From contig JADEXA010000017.1 of NCBI GenBank assembly GCA_015207365.1, positions 46,291 through 110,290 of the forward strand: a stretch of 64,000 nt of DNA. The letters are read 5' to 3'. The position numbers and the translations under genes were made by a program. Below the pieces are notes generated by a model. The model was not told the origin of the DNA, ran no database searches, and was given only the letters and a program-made list of their open reading frames with translations. Of this stretch, positions 17,018 through 28,599 are shown piece after piece (within the stretch, counting starts at the first letter, position 1; the number at the start of each line of letters is the position of its first letter). The stretch is from Vacuolonema iberomarrocanum LEGE 07170. Lineage in GTDB: Bacteria; Cyanobacteriota; Cyanobacteriia; Elainellales; Elainellaceae.

Positions 17018-17792
17018 TCAGTCAGATAGCTGGTTAAGGGTTCCGATTACCCCATAGCGATCGCCCTGAAGGGCCATCGCATCGATCATGCAACTGCCAC
17101 AGCTTTGCGCGTTCAGTATGGCTTGGATCTGGCTCCAGGAAATTCCGACCCAAGGGAAATGCCCTACCGGAGCCTCCATGGACTGGGTCAGCTCTGGTTC
17201 TGTGAACCACTCTGGAGAGACAACGTTATCGTGATCGATTGTCGGATGCATCCAACCGACCTGCTGTCCAAATGCTCGGACGGCTTCTTCCCGGTCGTTG
17301 GGATATTGGGCCATCACTTCCTGTCAAATTTGTCCCTGTACACTAAAACCGAATCGACCATCGCTGGCTTCCAGCCACAGCTGATCCAGAATTTGCAGTT
17401 GATCGGCTGGAATGTTTTCTACTAGGGGAATAACAAAAATAGGGGTTGCAGAATCCAAGGATGATTTTTTCTGAGAGGGGGCGCACCGCGCCCCCTCTCA
17501 GAAAAAATCATCTCCTCAATCAGCAATGCGCAAAAATATGGCCATTGGGATGGATCCACTGATTCAGCAACTGACGGGTCTCGCGATCGGCGTTTTGCCA
17601 GTCCTGATTATCCAGCTCGTTTCGTAGAGCGGCGAGGACATCATCACTGGCTTCGTTGGGAGGAGCTTGAGCAACTTGAACGGGGGAAGGAGCCAGGGCG
17701 GGTGCTTCAGGCAACACAGCGAGGAGAGTGGCTAAAATTGCCGATAATCAAACAACTCCAGCGATTGATGGAAGATAAGCAAAACCGTTCAT
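17018..17792 (-). pseudogene. Disrupted GUN4-domain gene with signal-like N-terminus
   Basis: GUN4 domains bind tetrapyrroles; GUN4 itself stimulates Mg-chelatase. From the ATG at 17792 the frame gives MNGFAYLPSIAGVV, an in-frame TGA (17748-17750), then LSAILATLLAVLPEAPALA, together resembling an exported signal. The GUN4 N-terminus follows (LRNELDNQDWQNADRETRQLL). A palindromic element (17442-17517) then interrupts and shifts the frame. Beyond it the domain resumes with ILDQLWLEASDGRFGFSVQGQI, a second TGA (17324-17326) where relatives usually have Trp or Tyr, and then AFGQQVGW...APVGHFPW...SWSQIQAIL to the end. Two nonsense codons plus an insertion make it non-functional. It is probably not the chlorophyll-synthesis gun4 but an extra GUN4-domain paralogue. 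Confidence 0.85.
17442..17517 (-). repeat. Palindromic element, family B, copy 1, inside the GUN4 gene
   Basis: A perfect 24-bp stem (17461-17484 with 17488-17511) is flanked by GGGGTTGCAGAATCCAAG on one side and TCTCCTC on the other. The same flanks occur inverted at 40757-40834 around a hairpin with different inner bases, which defines the element. Confidence 0.8.
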
Positions 17793-18100
17793 ACACCAGA
17801 CGCAACGAAAGAATCAATAGAGAGAAGACGAGGTAGATATGAGAGAGAGGTCAGGCACCGTGAAACGATCGCTTGTTGCTAAAGCCCAGGTTCATGCTGC
17901 CCCTGAGATGACGCAAACGTGAATATCCCAATACTCCCAAGCCATAGCGATCGCCCACTGCCTCAAGAGTCGGCAGAAGTGATGCCATGCCAGTGTGATT
18001 GACCCTGACGGGAAACCTGCTTGCTTTGGGAGCTAAGGCATGAGACGAGTCTATCCGCACCCACAGAAGAATAGATATACGTTACAAAAACCGTTACGCT
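17793..18100. other. Intergenic region
   Basis: No recognisable gene is present. A minus-strand frame at 17851-18060 encodes VGDRYGLGVLGYSRLRHLRG, which I could not place; it may be debris linked to the decayed GUN4 gene. Confidence 0.35.
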
Positions 18101-19357
18101 TTACTTAATACGACTGTCGCCAATGTGGCGATCGTGCCATGCGATGAAGGGACTGGCCGTCATGCCATGAATGATGATGGAAATGAGGACGGTTAAATAG
18201 GTGATCCAGCGAAGTTGAGCTGCAATGTCAGTGGGAATGCCGTCAGAGACAGCATAGGACAGATAGTAGATGGAGCCAATGCCCCGGATGCCAAACCAAC
18301 CGAAGAGTAGTCGAGTGAGGGGATGAAGGCGATCGCCCAGCGTGCTTAGCCAGGCTCCTATCGGACGAATCAGCAGTAGCAAGAGTCCTGCTACGGTGAC
18401 GGCCTGGAAGCCAAACGCTTGAATCTGCTCTAGACGTAACAGAGAACCCAGCAGTAAGATAGCGCCGACTTCAAGGAGCTTTTCGATTTGTGTGATGAAT
18501 TCCAATTGAGACTGGCGCTGTTCTGGATAAGTGCCGTGCCGTTGCACAACTAATCCGGCAACGAACACAGCCAGAAAACCATAACCATTTACCAGTTCTG
18601 TTAGGGAATAGGTGAGTAAAATAACGCCGATCGCCACTAAGTCGGCCATCAGATTATCGACGCCATGAGCGGTCCGAATCTGTTTGTTGATCCACACGAG
18701 ACTTCTGGCGACGAGGATGCCCATACCAATCGCTGCCGCAATTGCCCAAATCAGGTCGATCGCGACCCATTGGCGAAACCAGTTATTTAAGTTGGGGTCA
18801 TTGATCCAAAACAAACCCAAGTAAACGAAGGGAAAGGCCAGAGCATCGTTCAAGCCGCCTTCTGAGGTGAGGCCAAACCGGAGTTCGTTTGGGTCTTCGG
18901 CATGCTCAAGTTGCACTTCAGAGGCCAACACGGGATCCGTCGGTGCCAGGATGGCACCCAATAGCACGGCAGCTCCCCACGGCAGCCCCACCAGCCAGTG
19001 CCCTACGGCTGCTACGGCCAAAATGCAGAAGGGCATGAGTAGGGCAATCAGTCGAATTGTTGAGTCCCATAGCGATCGCCGAAACGGGCGGCTAATTTTT
19101 AGCCCACAACTGTAGAGCGAAACGATCACAACAAACTCGGTGAAGCGTTCGAGGAACTGGGTCTCGGGTCGAATTTGCAGCAGGCCAATGCCATAGGGGC
19201 CTAAAGTGATGCCAATGATTAGGTAAAGAATGGCATAGGAAAGGGGCAGGCGTGCAATCCATTTGGAACCCCAGCCCACAGTGAGCAACAAAAATCCAAT
19301 CAGGAATAAGCCTAAGATATAGGGACTCAACAAAGACCGGGCTCCCCTGCAATGCAA
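18101..19357 (-). CDS. CPA1-type cation:proton antiporter
   Basis: The 418-residue polytopic membrane protein has about 12 hydrophobic spans. The NhaP/CPA1 signature is visible as GAILAPTDPVLASEVQ (ion-binding TDP, about 140) and GLTSEGGLNDALAFPFVYLG (ND pair, about 168). It would exchange Na+ or K+ for H+ to control ion balance and pH. No cytosolic TrkA-C or cyclic-nucleotide domain is attached. The first codon used here is a TTG; a TTG at 19333, preceded by AGGGGAG, is a good alternative and would remove eight atypical residues. The gene lies downstream of the MBL gene on the same strand (102-base gap). Confidence 0.9.
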   Translation of the reverse strand: MHCRGARSLLSPYILGLFLIGFLLLTVGWGSKWIARLPLSYAILYLIIGITLGPYGIGLLQIRPETQFLERFTEFVVIVSLYSCGLKISRPFRRSLWDSTIRLIALLMPFCILAVAAVGHWLVGLPWGAAVLLGAILAPTDPVLASEVQLEHAEDPNELRFGLTSEGGLNDALAFPFVYLGLFWINDPNLNNWFRQWVAIDLIWAIAAAIGMGILVARSLVWINKQIRTAHGVDNLMADLVAIGVILLTYSLTELVNGYGFLAVFVAGLVVQRHGTYPEQRQSQLEFITQIEKLLEVGAILLLGSLLRLEQIQAFGFQAVTVAGLLLLLIRPIGAWLSTLGDRLHPLTRLLFGWFGIRGIGSIYYLSYAVSDGIPTDIAAQLRWITYLTVLISIIIHGMTASPFIAWHDRHIGDSRIK

Positions 19358-19459
19358 CAGCTTTGAGTGTAAGCGGTTCAGCCCAATGAAGAATCATCAT
19401 TAAGGCAGACACCAGCCGGTGAGCAGGGGCGTTCGATCGCTAAAAACAGGGATTGAATT

Positions 19460-20335
19460 CTACTTTTGTTCTTGCATCCATGCGACACAGTGCTGCATCT
19501 CGGCGGCCATGATTGCTTTGTCCGCGTGATGGCGTCGCCCGTGACCCGGCAACACCCACTCAAATGAGTAGTCGAGTAGCCGCTGCATCGACTCGACCTG
19601 CTGTGACCAGGAATACCAGCAGTGGCGGCGAAATGCATACAGATGTTGCAGGTGAACCGACCAAGCAAGATGATCGCCAGTGAATAGATACGTGTTGTCA
19701 TACAGCAGTACGGTATGCCCTTTCGTATGACCTGGTACTGGAATGATCAATAGATCGTCTGCGATCGCATAGGGCTCAGCCCCGTTCAGCTGAATCTCAA
19801 CGGATTGCGTGCCGCGACTCACATCATCAGCATGGAGAATTCGCTCGCAGCCAAAGTGGTCATGAAACTTTTGATGATCGGCAACATCGTCGCGATGGGT
19901 CAGGTACATATAGCGGATACCGCCCATGGCTTCGAGTTGTTTGACGAGGGGCGGTGTGAAGCGAGGCGAGTCGACGAGGATATTGCCTTGCGATCGCGCA
20001 ACAAAATAACTTGCAGCCCCATAGGATTTTTCAGAGTGATAGCCACAATGATAAACATTCTCTGAGATGAGGGTCGGTAGGCTTGCCTGCGCCCGCTTCA
20101 TATCTGTTGGTTTCTCAACAGTCCCAATCGAAGCGGTTGGACAGGCTAACAACGCTTGTAACGCCGCCAACCGCTCTTTCTCATTCACAGGCTGATGATG
20201 TACGGCAGATTGGCTATCGGCTCGACTGAAAATTTCGGGTGCCATCCATCGGCAGGTGTCGCAGTCAATACAACTACTGTCGACATAGAAGTCACCCTCA
20301 GTGTTCTGAGCCCGTCGGTCTTGAAGATGAGCCAT
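19460..20335 (-). CDS. Ferredoxin-like / MBL-fold hydrolase fusion
   Basis: The 291-residue protein has an N-terminal single-cluster ferredoxin module with CIDCDTC (about 22-28) and a fourth Cys in ACPTASIG (about 64), which should bind an iron-sulfur cluster. A metallo-beta-lactamase fold follows (about 85-290). Here the usual HxHxDH is replaced by THRDDVADH, as in this subgroup. Further metal ligands are suggested by PVPGHTKGH and LPGHGRRH. Cyanobacterial and plant homologues have this order. The reaction is unknown; a redox-linked hydrolase of thioesters or similar substrates is possible. It lies just upstream of the antiporter gene. Confidence 0.88.
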   Translation of the reverse strand: MAHLQDRRAQNTEGDFYVDSSCIDCDTCRWMAPEIFSRADSQSAVHHQPVNEKERLAALQALLACPTASIGTVEKPTDMKRAQASLPTLISENVYHCGYHSEKSYGAASYFVARSQGNILVDSPRFTPPLVKQLEAMGGIRYMYLTHRDDVADHQKFHDHFGCERILHADDVSRGTQSVEIQLNGAEPYAIADDLLIIPVPGHTKGHTVLLYDNTYLFTGDHLAWSVHLQHLYAFRRHCWYSWSQQVESMQRLLDYSFEWVLPGHGRRHHADKAIMAAEMQHCVAWMQEQK

Positions 20336-20524
20336 AACAGGATTGTATGTAGAGTGGTTCTTCTAGTCTAACGATTTTGGTGATAATGTGTAGCCGGAAT
20401 GACTTCGCTTTTGAGGTGATCGCTCGTCTGGAGTAAGTTTTCGGATGAAATAACGACAAAATCTCAAATGGGTTCACGATTTTGCTCCGCTACGATAACG
20501 ATCTCATACTTTGACTGATTCTCC

Positions 20525-21259
20525 TCAGAATGCACTGGCTGTCGGTCTGACAATGACTTCATTTACATCAACATCATCGGGTTGAGAGACGGCGTACAAG
20601 ACCGCTCTCGCGATCGCATCTGGAGTAAGTGAAATTTTACGAAATTCCTGCAAGGCGTCTTTTGCAGACTCTTCGGTGATGTCAGAGCCCAGTTCCGTTT
20701 TCACTACACCGGGAGAGATAGTGGTGACGCGAATATTCTGCGACTCCTGGCGTAGTCCTTCTGAGATTGCCCAAACGGCATACTTAGTGGCGCAATAGAC
20801 TGCACCCGCCGGGACTACGACATGCGCGCCGATCGATGCTGTATTGATAAATTGTCCGCCGCCTTGTGCCGCCATGATTGGCAAACCAGCTGCAATTCCA
20901 TTTAACACGCCATGAATATTGACATTGATCATATTGTCCCACTCCTCAACTTTCAGAGCATTCATTGGAGAGAGTGGCATGACGCCTGCGTTATTAAAGA
21001 CGACATCGATGCGACCAAGCTGATCTTTAGCAAAGTGAATGAACGCTTTCATATCCTCACGGTCGGTGACATCCAGAGCTTTGTATTCTGCTATTCCACC
21101 TTGAGCACGAATCGCTGCGGCAAGCTTTTCTAGCCTTTGGGTGCGTCGTGCTCCTAGAACGACTTTTGCACCGTTCTGGGCCAGTAACTTGGCACTTGCT
21201 TCGCCAATACCACTACTAGCTCCAGTGATAGCAATAACTTTGTTTTGTGCATTCGACAT
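20525..21259 (-). CDS. SDR-family NAD(P)-dependent oxidoreductase
   Basis: This 244-residue classical short-chain dehydrogenase has the cofactor motif TGASSGIG (13-20) and an Arg/Arg pair after the second strand (GARRTQR), suggesting NADP preference. It also has NNAG (about 89), the catalytic Ser in NTASIG (about 141) and YCATK (about 154-158). The protein should reduce or oxidise a small carbonyl compound; the substrate is unknown. An AraC-type regulator is divergently transcribed 212 bases away, a layout common for aldehyde- or stress-responsive reductases. It is a likely target of that regulator. Confidence 0.93.
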   Translation of the reverse strand: MSNAQNKVIAITGASSGIGEASAKLLAQNGAKVVLGARRTQRLEKLAAAIRAQGGIAEYKALDVTDREDMKAFIHFAKDQLGRIDVVFNNAGVMPLSPMNALKVEEWDNMINVNIHGVLNGIAAGLPIMAAQGGGQFINTASIGAHVVVPAGAVYCATKYAVWAISEGLRQESQNIRVTTISPGVVKTELGSDITEESAKDALQEFRKISLTPDAIARAVLYAVSQPDDVDVNEVIVRPTASAF

Positions 21260-21471
21260 AATGAACTCTCCTTATGGTTGGAATTGGATGGAGATTGACT
21301 TGCCTTATCCTTTCACTGCATTTTTGGATGAGTTCATCATAGGCTGGACAAAAATAACTCTAAATACACGAACCTCGCAGATTATTGCCTAATGCTCTCA
21401 ACCAAGGCCGTGACATATAAAAGCATTCTTTATAATGAGCGCAGGAGTGTGGTTATCGATAGGAATACAGC

Positions 21472-22392
21472 ATGGTAACTGAAAGACTAGGACCCAGTAG
21501 TGCAATGAGTCAGTGTCAGGAACTGGCAGCATTAGTCGCCCAGCAGACCAATGGTCGAGGAAACGGTGCTCACAAAACCGCTATTCCTCAGTTGACATTC
21601 ATGCGGGAGTTGGAGATCTCAACAGAGCTGTGCGATGTCGTTGAACCGACTCTTGCCATCATTGTGCAGGGTAAAAAAGAAGTATTACTGGGCGAGGAGG
21701 CTTATCGATATGGCATAGCTCAATATCTCGTGATCTCGGTGGATTTGCCCCTCAGAGCTTTTATTGTTGAAGCGACACCAGCCAAGCCTTACTTGAGTTT
21801 TACGCTGAACCTAGACCCTGCCCAACTCTGCGATATTATTGACCAAATCCAACCCAATGCAGGTAAGAGTGAAGGCTCAGTTCGAGGTTTGTTCGTGAGT
21901 GATGCTGATGCCTCGCTCATTGATTGTGCTATCCGGTTGACGAAGCTTCTAGATACCCCACAAGACATTCCGTTCCTGGCACCAATGATGATTCGCGAAA
22001 TGTATTACCGTCTTCTGTTGGGTGAACAAAGTGAAGCGGTTCGTCAAATAGCGACCTCTGGGAGCAACATGCAGCGCATTGCTGCGGTGATTAGACGGAT
22101 CAAGGCTGATTTTACAAAATCATTGCGGGTAGAGGTGTTAGCGGAGCAAGCCAATATGTCTTCGGCCTCTTTCCACCGCCATTTCAAGAAAGTCACATCT
22201 ATGAGTCCGCTGCAATATCAAAAACAATTGCGGTTACTGGAAGCACGTCGGCTGATGCTAGTTGAAAATGCCGATGCAACCAATGCGGCTTATCAAGTTG
22301 GTTATGAAAGTCCTTCACAGTTCAGCCGTGAATATGCCCGCATGTTTGGTGCGCCACCAATTAGAGATATTGAAAGGTTACGAATAACTTGA
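21472..22392 (+). CDS. AraC-family transcriptional regulator
   Basis: The 306-residue regulator has an N-terminal AraC_N (YqhC-like) sensory domain (about 40-200), marked by VVEPTLAIIVQGKKEVLLGEEAYRY and YLVISVDLPL. The C-terminal AraC DNA-binding domain (about 205-300) contains two helix-turn-helix motifs: VEVLAEQANMSSASFHRHFKKVT and NAAYQVGYESPSQFSREYARMFG. It sits divergently to an SDR gene and probably controls it together with its own promoter from the shared 212-base gap. In the known example, YqhC senses aldehydes and activates a neighbouring reductase; that analogy is an inference here. Confidence 0.93.
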   Translation: MVTERLGPSSAMSQCQELAALVAQQTNGRGNGAHKTAIPQLTFMRELEISTELCDVVEPTLAIIVQGKKEVLLGEEAYRYGIAQYLVISVDLPLRAFIVEATPAKPYLSFTLNLDPAQLCDIIDQIQPNAGKSEGSVRGLFVSDADASLIDCAIRLTKLLDTPQDIPFLAPMMIREMYYRLLLGEQSEAVRQIATSGSNMQRIAAVIRRIKADFTKSLRVEVLAEQANMSSASFHRHFKKVTSMSPLQYQKQLRLLEARRLMLVENADATNAAYQVGYESPSQFSREYARMFGAPPIRDIERLRIT

Positions 22393-22480
22393 TATTAATG
22401 ATCCAGTTGATGTTTAGATGAAATGGGCTAAATGCGAGCGATCGCTGCCCATCTAGCCGATGCAACAGTCTGAGTGCGTG

Positions 22481-23509
22481 TCATACCATTTGCCAGGTCA
22501 TCTCATTCCCTGCCCATAAGGGCACGAGCCCAGCTTCCGTAAAGGGCACTTCGTCGGGAATTCGCCAGGTTGTTTTCGTTAAGGTAATCTGTTCGGTATT
22601 GCGCGGGAGCTGATAGAAATCTGGTCCATAGAAACTAGCAAACGCTTCAAGTTTATCCAGGGCATCAGCGCTCTCGAATGCTTCTGCGTACAACTCCATG
22701 GCATGTAAGGCCGAAAAGCAACCGGCACAGCCACAAGAACTTTCTTTGCTATTGCGGGTATGGGGAGCGCTATCGGTGCCTAGGAAAAACTTAGGACTGC
22801 CAGAGGTTGCTGCTTGCAAAAGGGCCTGGCGGTGGGTCTCCCGTTTCAAAATGGGGAGGCAATAAAAATGAGGGCGAATACCTCCCTTAAATATCATGTT
22901 GCGATTAAACAATAGATGTTGGGGGGTGATCGTTGCCGCGATATTGTTGGTCGCTAGAACAAACTCTACAGCATCTGAGGTGGTAATGTGCTCAAGCACC
23001 ACGCGCAGCTTAGGGAATCGCTGCTTTAGGGGAATCAACTTTTGCTCGATAAATACTTTCTCGCGATCGAACACATCCACATCTTTATGGGTTACTTCTC
23101 CGTGCAGCAATAAAGGCATGTCTACCTGCTGCATCGCTTCAAAGACGCGATCGCATCTACGAATATCGGTGACGCCAGATTCTGAATTCGTTGTTGCACC
23201 GGCTGGGTAATATTTGACGGCTTTGACAAACTCAGAGGCTTTGGCCGCAACAATGTCGTCTGGGCTCGTGTTATCGGTGAGGTAGAGGGTCATCAGCGGC
23301 TCAAACTGCTTGCCCGCCGGAATAGCTGCAATGATGCGATCGCGATAGGCTGCCGCATCCGCTAAAGAGCGTACGGGGGGCTTCAAATTTGGCATAACAA
23401 TGGCACGAGCAAACTGACGCACCGTATGGGGCAAAACTGCTTTCAGTGCTGCACCATCGCGTAGATGCAGATGCCAGTCGTCGGGTCGGGTTAAGGTCAG
23501 CTTTTGCAT
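22481..23509 (-). CDS. pyrC: Dihydroorotase
   Basis: It catalyses ring closure of carbamoyl-aspartate to dihydroorotate in pyrimidine synthesis. The 342-residue product is of the short, E. coli-like (class II) type. Metal-binding [10 protein letters not shown] is near the start, and [13 protein letters not shown] carries the carboxylated lysine (about 98). LLLHGEV and [10 protein letters not shown] supply the next His ligands, and FLGTDSAPH the catalytic Asp. Length and all motifs are intact. It is monocistronic between the AraC gene and katG. Confidence 0.97.
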   Translation of the reverse strand: MQKLTLTRPDDWHLHLRDGAALKAVLPHTVRQFARAIVMPNLKPPVRSLADAAAYRDRIIAAIPAGKQFEPLMTLYLTDNTSPDDIVAAKASEFVKAVKYYPAGATTNSESGVTDIRRCDRVFEAMQQVDMPLLLHGEVTHKDVDVFDREKVFIEQKLIPLKQRFPKLRVVLEHITTSDAVEFVLATNNIAATITPQHLLFNRNMIFKGGIRPHFYCLPILKRETHRQALLQAATSGSPKFFLGTDSAPHTRNSKESSCGCAGCFSALHAMELYAEAFESADALDKLEAFASFYGPDFYQLPRNTEQITLTKTTWRIPDEVPFTEAGLVPLWAGNEMTWQMV

Positions 23510-23677
23510 CTTTCAATCATAGGGCAGGTCGTAATGCATGGAAGGCGTAAAGAATTCAGGGTTTGTCAGAAGCTTACGTCGTACCATCACTTTGACCTAA
23601 TTTTAAGCCTCAAGCAATCATCAGATGAGACAATTGCTTGAGGCAATGGTTCGAACGCTAAAGACCGTTCGCTGAGC

Positions 23678-26459
<2,782 letters not shown>

Positions 26460-26762
26460 TTACTCAGATTGAGATTCGTCAATTTTTTGTGGATTTATTT
26501 GAAATTTTACTACCCATCCTAGCCGATTAAAAAGTTGAATCAATTTATCTACCGTAAATCGACTAAAGTGACCATTAAATAGGTGAGATACCTCCGGTTG
26601 CTGGATAGCCAGCAGTGTTGCAAGTTCTCGTTGCTTTAGCTTCTTGTTGATTAAAATTTCGCGCAACTCATGACCTAACGCTATGCGAAGATCTAGTTCA
26701 GCTTGACTATGATCTGCTTGCGTCTGATGCGATAGGTTGCCTGCGATCGAACCATTATTCAT
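26460..26762 (-). CDS. XRE-family helix-turn-helix protein (antitoxin-like)
   Basis: The 100-residue product has an HTH domain of the HigA / HTH_37 kind: LGHELREILINKKLKQRELATLLAIQQPEVSHLFNGHFSRFTVDKLIQLFNRLG at about 30-83. This fold is typical of antitoxins encoded beside RelE/HigB or Gp49-like toxins. No such toxin gene is visible on either side, so it is either an orphan antitoxin or a free-standing repressor. The surroundings are AT-rich and free of other genes. It is confidently DNA-binding; the target is unknown. Confidence 0.82.
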   Translation of the reverse strand: MNNGSIAGNLSHQTQADHSQAELDLRIALGHELREILINKKLKQRELATLLAIQQPEVSHLFNGHFSRFTVDKLIQLFNRLGWVVKFQINPQKIDESQSE

Positions 26763-27261
26763 ATCCTTAAATCACGTGCTTTCGTCTAGTTCTTGAACAA
26801 TCTAATCTTGAACAATCCAGGGCTTAACGGAATAGAAGCACTGGAGTCAAAGCGAATTATGTCAGACGTTAGATCGATCAGATGATTGCCAGAGCTGGTC
26901 TTATTCAAGAATAATTCCAACTTAAGAGTAAGGCAATAAGTATATATGCTCCTGCTTGTCTATGGTTATTGCAGTTGTGCATCCTCAAGTGTTACTTGAT
27001 GCTGGTGTTGAAGGCGCAGACACTGAAGCGCGATCGCCCTTCACCCCTCAAGCAATCTATGCGATCGCCCTTCACCCTAAACCAATTCCTTTGCTGATGA
27101 GCGATCGCTCAGCTCAAAAATGCGATCGCATTCTGCCTATCCAACCAAATCGGGATAGCATACAGAAAGATTTCGCCTGTCCAACCAAAATAGGGTGGTA
27201 TACAGAAAAAATCTGATTATCCGCCATATTAGGTAGAATCCTTCAGCCTAATAGTCGCTAT
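26763..27261. other. Intergenic region with HIP1 cluster and tandem repeat
   Basis: Four GCGATCGC-type motifs lie within about 100 bases (27030-27128). Two imperfect copies of a roughly 36-base unit (CCAACCAAA...GTATACAGAAA) follow at 27137-27171 and 27177-27212. A plus-strand frame here (26956-27216) is built of these repeats and is rejected as a gene. Confidence 0.55.
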
Positions 27262-27819
27262 GTGGCAAGAACGATCCAACAAATGAAGCTTGACTTTCAT
27301 CCTGTCACCGCAGATCGCTGGGGTGATTTCGCCCAACTCTTTGAATCCAAAGGCGGTCCACACAACTGCTGGTGCATGGTTTGGAGAAACAACGAAAATA
27401 GAAAGACGATCCCTGGCAAAGTGGGCAAAAAGTCGTCGATGAAGAACCGCGTCGATCAGGGCATTCCAGTCGGTTTGCTCGCATATTCGGATAATGAACC
27501 GATCGCTTGGTGTTCGATCGCCCCACGAGATACATACAAATCGCTGGGCGGCGATGAAACAAAGGATTGCGTATGGTCACTTGCCTGCTTCTTCATCAAG
27601 CGTACATTCAGAAACATGGGCATCACATCACAGCTCTTGACCGCCGCCATTGATTACGCCAAAGAAAACGGTGCTCAATATGTTGAGGCCTATCCCGTCG
27701 CTCCCGACTCACCGAGCTATCGATTCATGGGATTTGTCTCAACGTTCGAAAAGGCGGGTTTTCAGTTCGTCAAATCGGCGGGATCGCGAAGAAATGTAAT
27801 GCTACTCCCCCTCACATGA
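27262..27819 (+). CDS. GNAT-family N-acetyltransferase
   Basis: The 185-residue product has a GNAT core with SLACFFIKRTFRNMGITSQLLTAAIDYAKENGAQYVEAYP at about 110-155. There the (R/K)xxGI(T/G) loop binds the acetyl-CoA pyrophosphate, and FEKAGFQFV forms the last strand-helix. The N-terminal part has an unusual CWCMVW motif (about 37-42), seen in a subfamily of GNATs with clustered cysteines. The GTG start at 27262 is uncertain; an ATG at 27283 is possible. The substrate is unknown. Confidence 0.85.
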   Translation: MARTIQQMKLDFHPVTADRWGDFAQLFESKGGPHNCWCMVWRNNENRKTIPGKVGKKSSMKNRVDQGIPVGLLAYSDNEPIAWCSIAPRDTYKSLGGDETKDCVWSLACFFIKRTFRNMGITSQLLTAAIDYAKENGAQYVEAYPVAPDSPSYRFMGFVSTFEKAGFQFVKSAGSRRNVMLLPLT

Positions 27820-28047
27820 AATGCTACATAACATAGCCTATTCACTGGAGCGACTAACGTTGGTCGGCTTGCATCTGCTCAATACCATCAAATGGTCGCT
27901 CGGTGATCTCAAGCATTATATTGCTCAGGCTTGTTGGTTGGGATGCTAGCCTGAAAGCTTTGTCCAGTGGGTGACAGGGCCAGGTGAGCAGCCATAATTT
28001 AAGATGATGTAGATATATATCAAGAACACAACGCCAATCATCTAAAC

Positions 28048-28142
28048 TATAGCGCTATGCGCGTTAGTTAAGTACGGTTGTGTGGGGCGCGCCGCGCCCC
28101 ACACAACCGTTGCTGTGCTTAATGCGGTTGCACACCGCTATA
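28048..28142. repeat. Palindromic MITE-like element, family A, copy 3, abutting a start codon
   Basis: A 95-bp copy is flanked by TA steps. Its last base is the A of the DUF433 ATG, so the element inserted exactly at the TA that overlaps the start codon, leaving the gene readable but with a replaced leader. Confidence 0.9.
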
Positions 28143-28372
28143 TGAACTACAGAAACTACATCACTATCGAACCAAATAAACGCGGTGGTAAGCCTTGTGT
28201 ACGTGGCTTGCGAATTGCGGTTTATGAAGTGCTTGAGTACCTAGCTTCTGAGATGACTGAGGCAGAAGTTCTCGACGATTTTCCCGATTTAACACGAGAT
28301 GATTTAAAGGCTTGTATTGCTTATGTAGCTGATCGTGGGCGTCGATTTATGACCGCTCCATTATCCACATGA
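28142..28372 (+). CDS. DUF433 protein (VapB45-like antitoxin)
   Basis: This 76-residue DUF433 protein has the standard opening MNYRNYITIEPNKRGGKPCVRGLRI, then AVYEVLEYLASEMTEAEVLDDFPDLTRDDLKACIAYVAD, a small winged-helix-like fold. DUF433 proteins are usually antitoxins partnered with a DUF5615 PIN-like nuclease. Exactly that gene begins at 28369, overlapping the stop as ATGA, but it is broken after 15 codons. The start used is the ATG formed at the right end of a family A element; a longer in-frame start lies within the element and is rejected. No ribosome-binding site is seen, so expression may be poor. Confidence 0.85.
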   Translation: MNYRNYITIEPNKRGGKPCVRGLRIAVYEVLEYLASEMTEAEVLDDFPDLTRDDLKACIAYVADRGRRFMTAPLST

Positions 28373-28416
28373 AATTACTGTTTGATGAAAACTTATCGCT
28401 GCTTGCCTTGTCATAA
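28369..28416 (+). pseudogene. Remnant of DUF5615 PIN-like toxin
   Basis: It starts in the ATGA overlap with the DUF433 stop and encodes MKLLFDENLSLLALS before a TAA. MKLLFDENLS is the characteristic N-terminus of DUF5615 PIN-like nucleases, which are normally about 110 residues. The remaining 180 bases before the tex gene do not restore the domain, so most of the toxin is deleted. The antitoxin is left without its partner. Confidence 0.8.
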
Positions 28417-28599
28417 TGCACCGATGGCTTTGGAACTCTTTCCTCGTTTAAAGAAGAAGACATAATGGGAATCGCTGCATAACAACACCTATGCACACCG
28501 ATCGCCGAAATTTGATTGGTTATGACGCACAGGTTATCTACGGTGAGTGATGGGTAATGTGAGACCGAACGGTTTTACCGATCGCTCCAATTCCCCAGT

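Noticed and set aside
17018..17792. TGA read as tryptophan (recoding) in the GUN4-domain gene
   Set aside because: All other genes use normal stops, and this gene is also interrupted by a frame-shifting palindromic element; decay is simpler.
26956..27216. 86-codon plus-strand frame
   Set aside because: It is made of HIP1 motifs and a tandem repeat, with no recognisable fold or ribosome site.
28082..28141. Longer start for the DUF433 protein inside the family A element
   Set aside because: The extra 20 residues come entirely from the palindromic element; the family starts at the ATG at 28142.
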